A stretch of 64,000 nt of DNA from Bog-473 sp963721585 (GTDB lineage Bacteria > Actinomycetota > Acidimicrobiia > Acidimicrobiales > RAAP-2). Location of the stretch: NCBI GenBank assembly GCA_963721585.1, contig CAVRJN010000008.1:496001-560000 (forward strand), in the 5' to 3' direction. The notes beneath the pieces were generated by a model, which saw nothing but the letters and a program-made list of their open reading frames with translations, made no database searches and was not told the DNA's origin. Numbering within the stretch: the stretch's first letter is position 1; each line of letters starts with the position of its first letter. A program made the position numbers and the translations under genes. This document shows, piece after piece, positions 1-9,586 of the stretch.

Positions 1-889
1 TCCGGATGGTGCGCGCCTGGTCGGCGATCGCTCGCGTGATGGCCTGGCGGATCCACCAGGTGGCGTAGGTCGAGAACTTGAAGCCCTTCGTGTGGTCGAA
101 CTTGTCGACGGCCCGCATCAGTCCGAGGTTGCCCTCTTGGATCAGGTCGAGAAAGGCCAGGCCGCGGTTGCGGTATCGCTTGGCGATGGAGACGACGAGG
201 CGCAGGTTGGCCTCAATGAGCTCGTCCTTCGCCTTCAGCCCGTTGCGCATGAGCCGCTTGTTCCGGGATATCCCACCGGCGTCGAGGAGGTCCTCGGCAG
301 GCCCTTCGCCGGCCAGGGCCAGCTCGTTGGCGGCCAGCCTGGCCGCCGCAGCGTTGCCCTCCTCGATGGTCTTGGCGATCTCGACCTCGAGCTCGGCATT
401 GAGCAGCGGAACCCGGCCGATCTCCTTGAGGTAGGTGTGAACCGGGTCCTCGGAGCTGCCGCCCGAATCGCTGCTCGAGGTGGGCCGCTTTCCGTTGCTG
501 TTTCCGTTCCCGCTGGAGCTCGTCTCGCGCCGCGCGTCGGCGCGGAGAGCACCATTGGACTTCGGGACGGCCCGAGTTTCCTTGGGTGGCGCCACGTCAA
601 CGCCGAGGTCCTCTTCTTCATCGGCGACGAGGGCGACGCCCTCAGCCGTGACGCGATCGATCAGTGTCGTGAGGACCTCAGGAGTGAGCTCGACGGCGTG
701 CAGGGCCTCGATCAGTTCGGCTTGTGTGAGCTGACCCTTGGCGCGCCCGGTCGCGAGCGCCGCTTCGAAGTCGACCTGGGACACGCCGGAGGGAAGCGCG
801 ACGTGCGCGATCGGCGCCAGCATGTCGGAGGGCGCGTCAGGTGCGTCGACGTCGCCTTCGTCGATTGCCACCGCTGACTCTTCGCTCAC
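1..889 (-). CDS. rpoD: RNA polymerase principal sigma factor (partial, C-terminus outside window)
   Basis: Primary sigma-70 factor, which directs core RNA polymerase to housekeeping promoters. About 296 residues are visible. A variable acidic and Ser/Gly-rich N-terminus (residues 1-150) is followed by region 1.2 (DPVHTYLKEIGRVPLL) and region 2 with the classic NLRLVVSIAKRYRNRGLAFL and GFKFSTYATWWIRQAI core. Regions 3 and 4 lie beyond base 1. The GTG start at 889 is 19 bp after the dnaG stop, so the pair forms a dnaG-rpoD macromolecular-synthesis operon as in many bacteria. The family call is secure. The exact start is less certain, because the N-terminal extension is poorly conserved in this family. 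Confidence 0.93.
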   Translation of the reverse strand, partial: MSEESAVAIDEGDVDAPDAPSDMLAPIAHVALPSGVSQVDFEAALATGRAKGQLTQAELIEALHAVELTPEVLTTLIDRVTAEGVALVADEEEDLGVDVAPPKETRAVPKSNGALRADARRETSSSGNGNSNGKRPTSSSDSGGSSEDPVHTYLKEIGRVPLLNAELEVEIAKTIEEGNAAAARLAANELALAGEGPAEDLLDAGGISRNKRLMRNGLKAKDELIEANLRLVVSIAKRYRNRGLAFLDLIQEGNLGLMRAVDKFDHTKGFKFSTYATWWIRQAITRAIADQARTIR

Positions 890-908
890 CGTCGTCCCAC
901 CAACGTCG

Positions 909-2803
909 TCACTCCTCGGGCTGCCTCTGAACCAACCACGCTACCAATCGGTCGGCAGCGTCGCGACCCGAGCCTGATTCCCCGAGTTCGTCCAGCCAGA
1001 GCCCCACTTGGGCGGACTCCGCGGCCTGAGCCGCCCAGGAGTCGTCGCTGACCCGCGACTCAACCGTGATGTCGGCGAGCGCGCGTTTCGCCGCATCGCG
1101 GAGCATGACGACGACGACGGAGTCGACCGGATCCCCCAGCTCGGGGTCACCAGCCATCGGCTCTTCGACTGTGACGCGTCGCAACAGGCTGGCCACCTCC
1201 GGTGACGCGGTCTCTACGGCATCGTGGACGCTGTCGTGCTCCAACAGCGCGACAAATGCCTCGCGTTGCACGCGATCGGTGAACAGGACCGCGTGCACAC
1301 GGTCCACTACATCTTCGGGTCGGTGGACGGCCAACTTGAGCGCCTCGAGTCCGGGCCCGGGTCGCAACGCCGTGACAACTGACGAACCATTCCCGCCGCC
1401 TGGGGACGCCATCAGGTCGCCGTCGTCCTCCGGATAGTCGCGGGGCGGCGGCTCGTCCTGCGACCCCCGCGCTGCGCCGTGGTCGGTTTCTCGGCGGGAG
1501 GGTTGGCCCGGAGGTGTTCGAGGCGCTCACGAAGCTTGATCGGGTCGACGCGGCACCGGTCGGCGAGTTGCATGACGTACTGGTCTCGCACCAGGTCATC
1601 GGGGTGCTCGGCGACCGCCGTCAAAGCCGCATCCGCCGCCCGGGCCCTGCCCTCGGCCGTCGTCAAATCGCCGGCCTGCAACATGCGGTCCACCCGGAAC
1701 TGCAGGAAGGGCCGGGCCTCCTTGACGGCCCTGGCCAGGGCCTTCGGGTCGGTCCGGGCCAGCTCCCCCGGGTCGCTGCCGCCGGGCAGGTCCGCCACGA
1801 CCACGTCGACCTCGTGCTTGCGCTCCCACTCGTAGACCCGCGAGGTGGCGCTCTGGCCGGCCGCGTCCGCGTCGTAGGCCAGCACGATGCGCTTGGCGAA
1901 GTTCCGTAGCAAGGTGAAGTGCTCCTCGGCCAGCGCGGTGCCACAGGTCGCGACGGCCCAGGGCACGCCGGCCTGGAAGAAACCGATGACGTCGGTGTAG
2001 CCCTCGCAGACGACGACCTCGCCTTGCGCGATGACGCCCTTCTTGGCCCAGTTGAGCGCGTAGAGCGTGCGACGCTTCGAGTAGATCGGCGACTCCTGCG
2101 AGTTCTTGTACTTGGGCTCGGGTCGGTCCGACGGCGCCTGGCCCGGCCGGGCCGGCAGGATGCGCCCACCGATAGCGACCGGGCGCCCGGACGGGTCGCA
2201 GATCGGGAACAGCACACGGGCCCGGAAGAAGTCCTGCACGCGGCCGCGCCGGTTGACGAAGCCCAGCCCCGAATCGGAGAGGACGTTCTCGGGGAGCTTG
2301 AGCGATGTGGCCATGGCGTCCCAGTCGTCGGGCGCCCAGCCCAGGCGGAATTGGCGCACCACGTCGCCGTCGTAGCCGCGCGAGCGCAGGTAGTCGCGGG
2401 CGGGGCCGGCGTCGGGCGAGCGCAACAAGCGCTGGTGGTACCACTCGACGGCGCGCTCCATGGCGTCGAGGAGCTCGGATCGGCGTTTGTGATCGCGCCC
2501 CAGCTCCTGGTCCTCGTGCAGCGTGATGCCGGCGCGGTCGGCGAGGAAGCGGACCGCGTCCACGAAATCGAGGTGGTCCATGGCCCGCACGAACGTGATG
2601 GCGTCACCGGACTCCTGGCAGCCGAAGCAGTAGTAGAAGCCCTCCTCGGCGTTGACGCTGAACGACGGCGTCTTCTCGGTGTGGAACGGGCATAGCCCGC
2701 TCCAGCGCCGGCCGACCTTCTTCAACGCCGCGTGCTCGCTGATGAGCTGCACTATGTCGGTGGCCGCCCGGACCTGGGCCACCTCCTCGTCCGGTATCCC
2801 CAC
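909..2803 (-). CDS. dnaG: DNA primase, with an apparent frameshift near the C-terminus
   Basis: DnaG synthesises RNA primers at the replication fork. The N-terminus carries the CHC2 zinc finger (CPFHTEKTPSF, then YYCFGC). The Toprim core follows with the motif EGYTDVIGFFQAG and AYDADAAGQ. The reading frame ends at 1412 in an aberrant Arg-rich tail. The adjacent frame continues without a stop from a normal acidic linker into a 167-residue helicase-binding-type C-terminal domain ending at 909. The two frames meet at a run of five C on the + strand (1464-1468), and one extra base there would restore a protein of about 630 residues. The GTG start at 2803 gives the usual GIPDEEVAQVR N-terminus. 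The gene heads the dnaG-rpoD operon. The split is more likely a homopolymer error than two genes. Confidence 0.9.
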
Positions 2804-3033
2804 AACCTTGACGGTACCGCGGCGTTGTCCCGATCCGTTCCTGGCGCCGGCGCATTCGGGCCGACGAGGGTCCGATGACCGTCGCGAGCGACGGTCATCG
2901 CCCTGACCTTCATGATGGGGATGGACGCCCCGGTGGGGCGGGCCGGGTCTTCGTCCTGGCCTTCGCCCTCGGCGGCGCCCTCTCCGGTTCCCGCTGGCGC
3001 GACCAGGGAGCGCCGCAGGGATGCCCCCTCGGG

Positions 3034-5706
3034 CTACTCCTTCTCGGCCAGGACGGCCTGCGCGGCGGCCAGGCGGGCCACCGGGACCCGGAAGGGCGAG
3101 CAGCTGACGTAGTCCAGCCCGGCGTCGTAGAAAAGGCCGATCGACTGGGGGTCCCCGCCGTGCTCGCCGCAGACACCGACCTTGAGGCCAGGCCGCGTGG
3201 ACCGGCCCCGCTCGGTGCCGAGACGCACGAGCTCGCCGACGCCATCGAAGTCGACCACGTCGAAGGGGTTGCGCGGCAGCAGCCCGAGCTCCAGGTAGGC
3301 GTGCATCATGCGGCCCTCGACATCGTCTCGCGAGAAACCGAAGGTCATCTGCGTCAGGTCGTTCGTCCCGAAGGAGAAGAAGTCGGCCACCTCGGCGATC
3401 TCGGCCGCTCGCAGGGCGGCCCGGGGCGTCTCGATCATCGTCCCGATGGTCACCTCGAGCTTGCCCCGCTTCGCCGTCCCCGCCTTGGCGCCCCGCGAGG
3501 CGCGCGGGGAGGGCTCCTTGTTGACGTCGGCCACGGCGTCCTCGACCCAGCCCCGGGCCAGCGCCAGCTCGGCCCGGGCCACGGTCAGGGGGATCATGAT
3601 CTCGACGATGGGATGGCCGCCGTCGGCCACCCGCTGGCGGGCCGCCTCCATGAGCGCCCGCACCTGCATGGCATAGAGGCCCGGCTTGATCACCCCGAGG
3701 CGCACGCCACGGGTGCCCAGCATCGGGTTGGACTCGCGCCACGCCAGCGCCGCCTGGTACATGCGCCGCTCCTCGGGGTTCAACCCGACGGTGTCCTCCT
3801 TGTGCGCCAGCTCCTCGGTGGAGGGGAGGAACTCGTGCAACGGCGGGTCGAGCAGGCGCACCGTCACCGGCAGCCCGTCCATGGCGGCCAGGATGGCGAT
3901 GAAGTCCTCACGCTGGACGACGCGCAGCTCTTCGAGCGCCTCGGCTTCCTCGGCCGGCGTGTCCGCCAGGATCATGCGGCGCACCACGGGCAGGCGGTCC
4001 TCGCCGAGGAACATGTGCTCCGTGCGGCACAGTCCGATGCCCTCGGCGCCGAGCGTGCGTGCGTTGGCGGCGTCGTCGCCGGTGTCGGCGTTGGCCCGCA
4101 CGGCCAGCTTGCCCTTGCGGATGGCGTCGGCCCAGGACAGCACCGTGTCGAAGGCGGCGGGGGGCTTGGCTGCGGTGAGCGGCACCTCACCGGCCACGAC
4201 GATGCCTGCTCCCCCGTCGAGCGAGACCCAGTCCCCCTCGTTGAGTGTGACGCCGTTGGCGGTCACCTGGCGGTCGCCCAGACGCAGGACCTCGGCACCC
4301 ACGACGGCCGGCTTGCCCCAGCCGCGGGCCACGACGGCGGCGTGGCTGACCAGCCCGCCCCGGGCGGTCAGGATGCCTTCGGAGGCGAGCATCCCGTGCA
4401 CGTCCTCGGGCGAGGTCTCGTTGCGCACCAGCACCACGGCCTCGCCGCGCTCGGCCGCCGCTGCGGCGTCATTGGCCGTGAAGTAGATGCGGCCCACGGC
4501 GGCGCCGGGGCTCGCCCCCAGGCCCTTGGCCCACGTGGCATAGCCGGAGCCGGCGAACTGGGGATGCAGGACAGAGTCGAGATGGTCTTCGGTGATGCGC
4601 GAGACGGCCTCTTCCTTGGAGATCCCGAGATCGCTCGGGCGCACCATGTCGACCGCCATCTTGAGCGCGGCGGCCCCGGTGCGCTTGCCCACCCGGGTCT
4701 GGAGCATCCAGAGCTTGCCCTGGTCGATGGTGAACTCGGTGTCGCACATGTCCTGGTAGTGCCCCTCGAGCCGGCTGAAGATCTTCAGGAGCTCGGCATG
4801 CACCTTGGGGAACTGCTTCTTCAGCTCCGCGATGGGCTCGGTGTTGCGGATGCCGGCCACGACGTCCTCGCCCTGGGCGTTGACCAGGAAGTCGCCGTAG
4901 GCGCCCTTGGCGCCGGTGGCGGGGTCGCGGGTGAAGCCCACGCCGGTGCCCGAGTTGTCGTCGCGGTTGCCGAAGACCATGGCCTGCACGTTGACGGCGG
5001 TGCCGAGGTCGTGGGCGATGTGCTCGCGGTCGCGATAGGCGATGGCGCGGGGCCCGTTCCAGCTGCGGAACACGGCCTCGATGGCGCCGCGCAGCTGCTC
5101 GGCCGGTTTCTGCGGGAAGGGCTTGCCGGTGTGACGCTCGACGATCTGCTGGTACGAGTCGACGAGGTAGCGCAACAGCTCGGTCGGCACCTTGGCGTCG
5201 GACGTGGTCCCGGCCAGTTCCTTGGCGGCGTCGAAGAGCGAGTCGAATTCCTCGCCCGGCAGCTCCAGCACAATGCGGGCGTACATGGCGATGAAGCGGC
5301 GGTAGGAGTCGAACGCGAAGCGCTCGTCTCCGGTCTGCTTGGCCAGGCCCTCCACCGACTCGTCGTTGAGGCCGAGATTGAGGACCGTGTCCATCATGCC
5401 GGGCATGGAGAACTTGGCACCCGAGCGCACCGAGACGAGCAGCGGGTCGCTGGCGTCCCCGATGGACTTGCCCATGGCCGTTTCGAGCCGGGCGCGGGCA
5501 CCCGCCACCTCGGCGTCGAGCTCCTTGGGCCAGCCACCAGCCATGTAGGCGCGGCAGGCGTCGGTCGAAATGGTGAACCCGGGCGGCACCGGGAGCTCGA
5601 GTACCGACGTCATCTCGGCCAGGTTGGCGCCCTTGCCACCCAGGAGGTCTTTGAGCTCCATGGGCGGGCGGGCGTGCGTGTGGTCGAAATCGAAGACGAA
5701 CGGCAT
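3034..5706 (-). CDS. ppdK: Pyruvate, phosphate dikinase
   Basis: PPDK interconverts pyruvate + ATP + Pi and PEP + AMP + PPi in the cytoplasm, linking glycolysis and gluconeogenesis. The 890-residue length is typical. The N-terminal ATP-binding domain begins with LLGGKGANLAEM. The swivelling phosphohistidine domain has GGLVSHAAVVARGWGKPAVVG, with the catalytic His at residue 455, the position known from the clostridial enzyme. The C-terminal TIM-barrel PEP/pyruvate domain ends with CGEHGGDP and a Cys-Ser-Pro-Phe-Arg segment. The ATG at 5706 follows a strong AAGGAGG site 4 bases upstream. A longer in-frame extension exists but lacks a ribosome binding site. It is transcribed alone, upstream of dnaG on the same strand. 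Confidence 0.96.
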   Translation of the reverse strand: MPFVFDFDHTHARPPMELKDLLGGKGANLAEMTSVLELPVPPGFTISTDACRAYMAGGWPKELDAEVAGARARLETAMGKSIGDASDPLLVSVRSGAKFSMPGMMDTVLNLGLNDESVEGLAKQTGDERFAFDSYRRFIAMYARIVLELPGEEFDSLFDAAKELAGTTSDAKVPTELLRYLVDSYQQIVERHTGKPFPQKPAEQLRGAIEAVFRSWNGPRAIAYRDREHIAHDLGTAVNVQAMVFGNRDDNSGTGVGFTRDPATGAKGAYGDFLVNAQGEDVVAGIRNTEPIAELKKQFPKVHAELLKIFSRLEGHYQDMCDTEFTIDQGKLWMLQTRVGKRTGAAALKMAVDMVRPSDLGISKEEAVSRITEDHLDSVLHPQFAGSGYATWAKGLGASPGAAVGRIYFTANDAAAAAERGEAVVLVRNETSPEDVHGMLASEGILTARGGLVSHAAVVARGWGKPAVVGAEVLRLGDRQVTANGVTLNEGDWVSLDGGAGIVVAGEVPLTAAKPPAAFDTVLSWADAIRKGKLAVRANADTGDDAANARTLGAEGIGLCRTEHMFLGEDRLPVVRRMILADTPAEEAEALEELRVVQREDFIAILAAMDGLPVTVRLLDPPLHEFLPSTEELAHKEDTVGLNPEERRMYQAALAWRESNPMLGTRGVRLGVIKPGLYAMQVRALMEAARQRVADGGHPIVEIMIPLTVARAELALARGWVEDAVADVNKEPSPRASRGAKAGTAKRGKLEVTIGTMIETPRAALRAAEIAEVADFFSFGTNDLTQMTFGFSRDDVEGRMMHAYLELGLLPRNPFDVVDFDGVGELVRLGTERGRSTRPGLKVGVCGEHGGDPQSIGLFYDAGLDYVSCSPFRVPVARLAAAQAVLAEKE

Positions 5707-5826
5707 CGGGCCTCCTTGCCCTGGACGAACGAACGGCGTAGCGAGCGCGCTCACTCGAATGGTGCCCTCCCCACCCGGGGCGGGCACTCTCAGCCTACTT
5801 TCCCCCCGGCGCTCCTCCGGATCGGT

Positions 5827-6339
5827 TCAGCGCTCCGTGCCACCGCCGGGATCGCCGTTCGGGGACGTGGCGTCCCCGGTCACCGCGACTGTGACCTGGC
5901 GCTCGAAGACCTCCTTCGCCTGGCGCATGAAGTCGCGCACAATTGCCAGCTCGTCGGCCTTGAAACGCTGCGCCACCTGGCGCATCTCCTCGGCGACGGG
6001 CTGCTGCAGGCACTGCAGGCGCTCCTGGGCCGCCGGGACGATCTCGACCCACACGCGCCGGCGGTCCTCGGTGTCACGCCGGCGGGTCACCATGCCCGCC
6101 TCTTCGAGGCGGTCGAGGATGAAGGTCACGGCGCCGGTGGTCAGGCCGCTCTCCTCGGCCAAGCGGCCGGCGGTCAGGGGCCCGAGGCGGCCGATCAGTT
6201 CCAGGCAGCGCATGTCGGTGCGGCTCAGTTTGAGCTTCTTGGCCAGGTCCTCGTTGAACTCGCTGGCGGCACCGAGGTACCCCATGATCTCCGCGCGCAG
6301 CTGCTGGGCCAGCTCCGAACGCGACCATTGTCTTGACAC
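5827..6339 (-). CDS. MarR-family transcriptional regulator
   Basis: Winged-helix regulator of about 170 residues. The HTH (RTDMRCLELIGRLGPLTAGR, then LAEESGLTTGAVTFILDRLE) is followed by the wing motif RRRDTEDRRRVWVEI and a C-terminal dimerisation helix. It is divergent from the ABC exporter at 6372, and the start regions nearly touch, so it very likely represses the exporter and itself, as MarR/drug-exporter pairs often do. The start could be GTG 6339 or, eleven codons upstream, TTG 6372. The TTG overlaps what looks like its own -35 element, so I prefer the GTG and suspect a leaderless or near-leaderless transcript. The ligand is unknown. Confidence 0.85.
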   Translation of the reverse strand: MSRQWSRSELAQQLRAEIMGYLGAASEFNEDLAKKLKLSRTDMRCLELIGRLGPLTAGRLAEESGLTTGAVTFILDRLEEAGMVTRRRDTEDRRRVWVEIVPAAQERLQCLQQPVAEEMRQVAQRFKADELAIVRDFMRQAKEVFERQVTVAVTGDATSPNGDPGGGTER

Positions 6340-6371
6340 GTAAATAACTTTATCACTAAGTTTCTTTGACA
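6333..6371. promoter_or_regulatory. Divergent promoter/operator between marR and the ABC exporter
   Basis: On the + strand a perfect TTGACA (6333-6338) is followed after 18 bp by TAAGTT (6357-6362), an acceptable -10. This would place transcription initiation at or next to the ATG at 6372, consistent with a leaderless exporter mRNA. An inverted repeat, AACTT-N7-AAGTT (6346-6362), overlaps the spacer and -10, where a MarR dimer would block initiation. The stretch is clearly AT-rich within high-GC surroundings. The promoter and operator assignment is inference. Confidence 0.55.
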
Positions 6372-7427
6372 ATGGCTCATTCTTCGCACCTTTCCCTGGC
6401 GGTGGAAGCCCACGACCTGGTCAAGGTCTTCCCCCGCGGCAACGTCCGGGCGCTCGACGGCGTCTCCCTCGAGGTCGAGACGGGGACGGTGCTCGGCCTG
6501 CTCGGCCCGAACGGCGCCGGGAAGACGACTGCGGTGCGCATCCTCTCCACCATCCTCGAGCCGGATTCGGGCAGCGGCACCATCCTCGGGCACGACGTGG
6601 CGCGTCAGCCCGAGGTGGTCCGCGGCCTCATCGGCCTGGCCGGCCAGTACGCCACGGTGGACGAGAACCTGACCGGGCACGAGAACATCTACATGGTCGG
6701 CCGGCTCTCCCACCTGAGCCGGCGCACCTCGACCAGGCGGGCCGAGGAGCTCCTGGAGGCCTTCGGCCTGTCCGACGCCGGCAACCGGGTCCTCAAGACC
6801 TACTCGGGCGGGATGCGCCGCCGGCTCGACCTGGCGGCGGCCCTGGTCGCGCAGCCGCCCGTCCTGTTCCTGGACGAGCCGACCACCGGCCTCGATCCCC
6901 AGAGCCGCCAAGACCTCTGGGGCGTGATCGAAGAGCTGGTGCGCGAGGGAACGACCGTGCTGCTCACCACCCAGTACCTCGAAGAAGCCGATCGGCTCGC
7001 CCGCGACATCGTCGTGATCGATCACGGGCACGTCATCGCGAAGGGCACGCCGGCCGAGCTCAAGGCCAACCTCGGCACGTCGGTGGTCTCGGTGACCATC
7101 GGCGACCGGGAGATCGTCCCCACCGCGCTCGGCCTCCTCGCCCCGCTCACGCCCAAGGAGCCGATCGTCGACGACGTCACGGTCGAGCTGACGGTGGAGA
7201 ACGGTCCCGCGGTCGGCGCCGAGGTCCTGCGGGCGCTCGATGCCGCCCACATTCCCGTGACGGGCCTGGCGCTACGCGAGCCCAGCCTCGATGATGTCTT
7301 CTTGAGTCTCACCGGGCACAAGACCGAGGCCGAGAGCGACGACGACCGGGCCGCGCGCAAGGGCAGGCGACGCCGGGGCGAAGCCGAGAGCGCGGACGGC
7401 ACGACCGACGGAAAGGATGCCGCATGA
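6372..7427 (+). CDS. ABC transporter ATP-binding protein, DrrA-like
   Basis: ATPase subunit of an ABC-2 type exporter of the daunorubicin-resistance (DrrA) type, about 351 residues. Walker A is GPNGAGKTTAVR, the signature is YSGGMRRRLDLA, Walker B is VLFLDEPTTGLDP, and the H-loop region is LLTTQYLEEADRL. The C-terminal DrrA extension (PSLDDVFLSLTG) is present, followed by a charged Arg/Asp/Glu tail of about 30 residues. The ATG at 6372 lacks a Shine-Dalgarno site, fitting a leaderless message. It overlaps the permease gene by ATGA, so the two are translationally coupled. Substrate unknown; small amphipathic drugs or lipids are typical for the family. Confidence 0.93.
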   Translation: MAHSSHLSLAVEAHDLVKVFPRGNVRALDGVSLEVETGTVLGLLGPNGAGKTTAVRILSTILEPDSGSGTILGHDVARQPEVVRGLIGLAGQYATVDENLTGHENIYMVGRLSHLSRRTSTRRAEELLEAFGLSDAGNRVLKTYSGGMRRRLDLAAALVAQPPVLFLDEPTTGLDPQSRQDLWGVIEELVREGTTVLLTTQYLEEADRLARDIVVIDHGHVIAKGTPAELKANLGTSVVSVTIGDREIVPTALGLLAPLTPKEPIVDDVTVELTVENGPAVGAEVLRALDAAHIPVTGLALREPSLDDVFLSLTGHKTEAESDDDRAARKGRRRRGEAESADGTTDGKDAA

Positions 7428-8245
7428 CGACTCTCGCCCTCCCCTCGTTGGAAGAGCGGACCGCGGAGCCCGGCGGCAGCCGGGTGAGCTGGGCCGTGCA
7501 GGACACCCTGACCGTCACCTGGCGGAACCTCAAGGCACTCACGCGAACGCAGGAGCAGGTCTTCTTCGCTGCGGTCCAGCCGATCATGTTCACGCTCCTG
7601 TTCGTCTACGTCTTCGGCGGCGCCATCCATACGACGGTCCCCTACGTCGACTACCTCATTCCGGGCATTTACGTGCAGACCGTCGCCTTCGGCGCGGTGA
7701 CGACCGCGGTAGGTCTGTCCGAGGACCTCGCGAAGGGCTTGATCGAACGCTTCCGGGCGCTGCCGATGGCCCGCTCAGCCGTGCTCGGCGGCCGCACGAC
7801 GGCGGACCTGGTGCGCAACGTCTTCGTCGTGGCGCTGATCACCGCAGTGGGTTTCGCCGTGGGCTTCCGCATCTCGACCAACGTGGGCCTCTTCCTCCTC
7901 GGCGCGCTGATCGTGCTCCTGTTCAGCTACACGCTGTGCTGGGGCTTCGCGACGGTCGGACTCTCGGCACCGAACGCGGAGACCGCACAGACCATGGTGT
8001 TCCCTATCCTCTTCCCGTTCATCTTCGCCTCGTCGGCCTTCGTTCCGGTGAGCGCCATGCCCGGCTGGCTGCAGGCGTTCGCCGCCCACCAACCGGTCAC
8101 GCAGGTGGTCGACGCCTGCCGCTCGCTCATGGTGGGCGGGACGCTGCAGGACACCGGTGCCATTTGGGCGTCGTTGGCCTGGTGCTTCGGGCTGCTGATC
8201 GTCCTGGTGCCCCTGGCGGTGCGCAAGTACCGCAAGGTGGCCTGA
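7424..8245 (+). CDS. ABC-2 type transporter permease, DrrB-like
   Basis: Membrane partner of the preceding ATPase, 273 residues. A cytoplasmic N-terminal helix precedes the conserved LTVTWRNLKALTR segment and about six membrane spans (for example IMFTLLFVYVFGGAI, ALITAVGFAVGF, LLGALIVLLFSYTL, ILFPFIFASSAFVPV). The conserved family motif LPGWL...NPV appears here as MPGWLQAFAAHQPVTQVVDA. The start overlaps the ATPase stop (ATGA). Together they form a minimal two-gene exporter under the divergent MarR regulator. The gene ends 9 bp before the convergent glyS. Confidence 0.92.
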   Translation: MTTLALPSLEERTAEPGGSRVSWAVQDTLTVTWRNLKALTRTQEQVFFAAVQPIMFTLLFVYVFGGAIHTTVPYVDYLIPGIYVQTVAFGAVTTAVGLSEDLAKGLIERFRALPMARSAVLGGRTTADLVRNVFVVALITAVGFAVGFRISTNVGLFLLGALIVLLFSYTLCWGFATVGLSAPNAETAQTMVFPILFPFIFASSAFVPVSAMPGWLQAFAAHQPVTQVVDACRSLMVGGTLQDTGAIWASLAWCFGLLIVLVPLAVRKYRKVA

Positions 8246-8254
8246 GGCCCGGCC

Positions 8255-9586
8255 CTACTCGCCGGTGCGCCGGCGCAGCTCGCCGAGCAGGTCGGCGATG
8301 GGGACCCGCACCTGGTCGGTGGTGTCTCGGTCGCGGACGGTGACGGCGTCGTCCTCGAGAGAGTCGAAGTCGACGGTCACGCACCACGGCGTCCCGACCT
8401 CGTCCTGGCGCCGGTAGCGCCTGCCGATGCCCTGGGTCACGTCGTAGTCGCACATGAAGTGCGGCTGCAGGGACTTGAGGACCTGCCGGGCCAGCGGCTC
8501 GAGGGTGTCCTTCTTCGAGAGCGGCAGGACGGCCACCTGATAGGGCGCCAGGCGCCAGTGCAGGCGCAGCACGGTGCGCGCCTCTCCCCCGACCTCGTCC
8601 TCGTCGTAGGCGGCCAGAAGGAAGGCCATCATGGTCCGCGTCGCCCCGGCGGCGGGCTCGATCACGTAGGGCGTGTAGCGCTCGTTGGTCTGGGGGTCGA
8701 AATAGTCGAGCTTCACGCCCGACGCCGCGGCATGGGCCGAGAGGTCGAAGTCGCCGCGATTGGCGATTCCCTCGAGCTCGTCCCAGCCCCAGGGAAAGAG
8801 GAACTCCACGTCGGCGGTGCCGCGGGAGTAGTGCGAGAGCTCGCTCTGCTCGTGGTGGCGCAGGTGCAGCTTGTCGGCCGGCAAGCCGAGCTCGAGATAC
8901 CAGTTCATGCGCTCTTCGAGCCAGTAGTCGAACCACTTCTGGGCCTCGTCGGGCGGGACGAAGTACTCCATCTCCATCTGCTCGAACTCGCGGGTGCGAA
9001 AGACGAAGTTCTGCGGCGTGATCTCGTTGCGGAACGACTTGCCGACCTGGGCGATACCGAAGGGCGGCTTCTTGCGCGTCGTGCCGAGCACGTTGGCGAA
9101 GTTGGTGAACATGCCCTGGGCGGTCTCGGGGCGCAGGTAGGCCACGTGGCCCTCGTCCTCCACCGGGCCGGCGTGGGTCTTGAACATGAGGTTGAAGGCC
9201 CGGGCCTCGGTGAGGTCCTTCGAACCGCAGTTGGGGCAGACGCCCTCGATCTTGTCCACGCGCCAGCGCTCGTGGCAGTTCTTGCAGTCGACCAGGGGGT
9301 CGGTGAAGGTGGCGAGGTGGCCGGAGGCGGCCCAGACGGCGGGCGGCCCGAGGACGGCGGCGTCGAGGCCGACCACGTCGTCGCGCTCTTGGACCATGGC
9401 GCGCCACCAGGCGTTCTTCACGTTGCGCAGCATGTTGACCCCGAGCGGGCCGTAGTCGTAGGTGGAGCGGAAGCCGCCGTAGATCTCGGCCGAGGGGAAG
9501 ATGAAGCCGCGGTGGCGGCAGAGCCGCACCACCTTCTCCATCAAGTCGTCGGCGCCGGCCAGGGGCGCCTCGGCGGTCTCGGTCAT
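8255..9586 (-). CDS. glyS: Glycyl-tRNA synthetase (alpha2 type)
   Basis: Charges tRNA-Gly with glycine. The 443-residue length and motifs are those of the homodimeric, eukaryote/actinobacterial-type class II enzyme, not the alpha/beta type. Visible are GFIFPSAEIYGG and YDYGPLG near the N-terminus, a zinc-binding pair (CKNCHERW and CPNCGSKDL), class II motif 2 (GKSFRNEITPQNFVFRTREF, with EFEQMEMEYF), and the C-terminal anticodon-binding domain. The ATG overlaps the hemW stop by ATGA, so it is the last gene of the recO-hemW-glyS operon. Confidence 0.96.
   Translation of the reverse strand: MTETAEAPLAGADDLMEKVVRLCRHRGFIFPSAEIYGGFRSTYDYGPLGVNMLRNVKNAWWRAMVQERDDVVGLDAAVLGPPAVWAASGHLATFTDPLVDCKNCHERWRVDKIEGVCPNCGSKDLTEARAFNLMFKTHAGPVEDEGHVAYLRPETAQGMFTNFANVLGTTRKKPPFGIAQVGKSFRNEITPQNFVFRTREFEQMEMEYFVPPDEAQKWFDYWLEERMNWYLELGLPADKLHLRHHEQSELSHYSRGTADVEFLFPWGWDELEGIANRGDFDLSAHAAASGVKLDYFDPQTNERYTPYVIEPAAGATRTMMAFLLAAYDEDEVGGEARTVLRLHWRLAPYQVAVLPLSKKDTLEPLARQVLKSLQPHFMCDYDVTQGIGRRYRRQDEVGTPWCVTVDFDSLEDDAVTVRDRDTTDQVRVPIADLLGELRRRTGE

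Noticed and set aside
92..877. A 261-codon frame on the + strand opposite rpoD
   Set aside because: Antisense to sigma factor region 2 with no recognisable protein features.
2875..6336. A 1153-codon open frame on the + strand
   Set aside because: It is antisense to ppdK and dnaG-upstream sequence. The composition (His/Gly/Arg/Val-rich, no domains) is that of a GC-rich shadow frame, while ppdK on the other strand has all its motifs.
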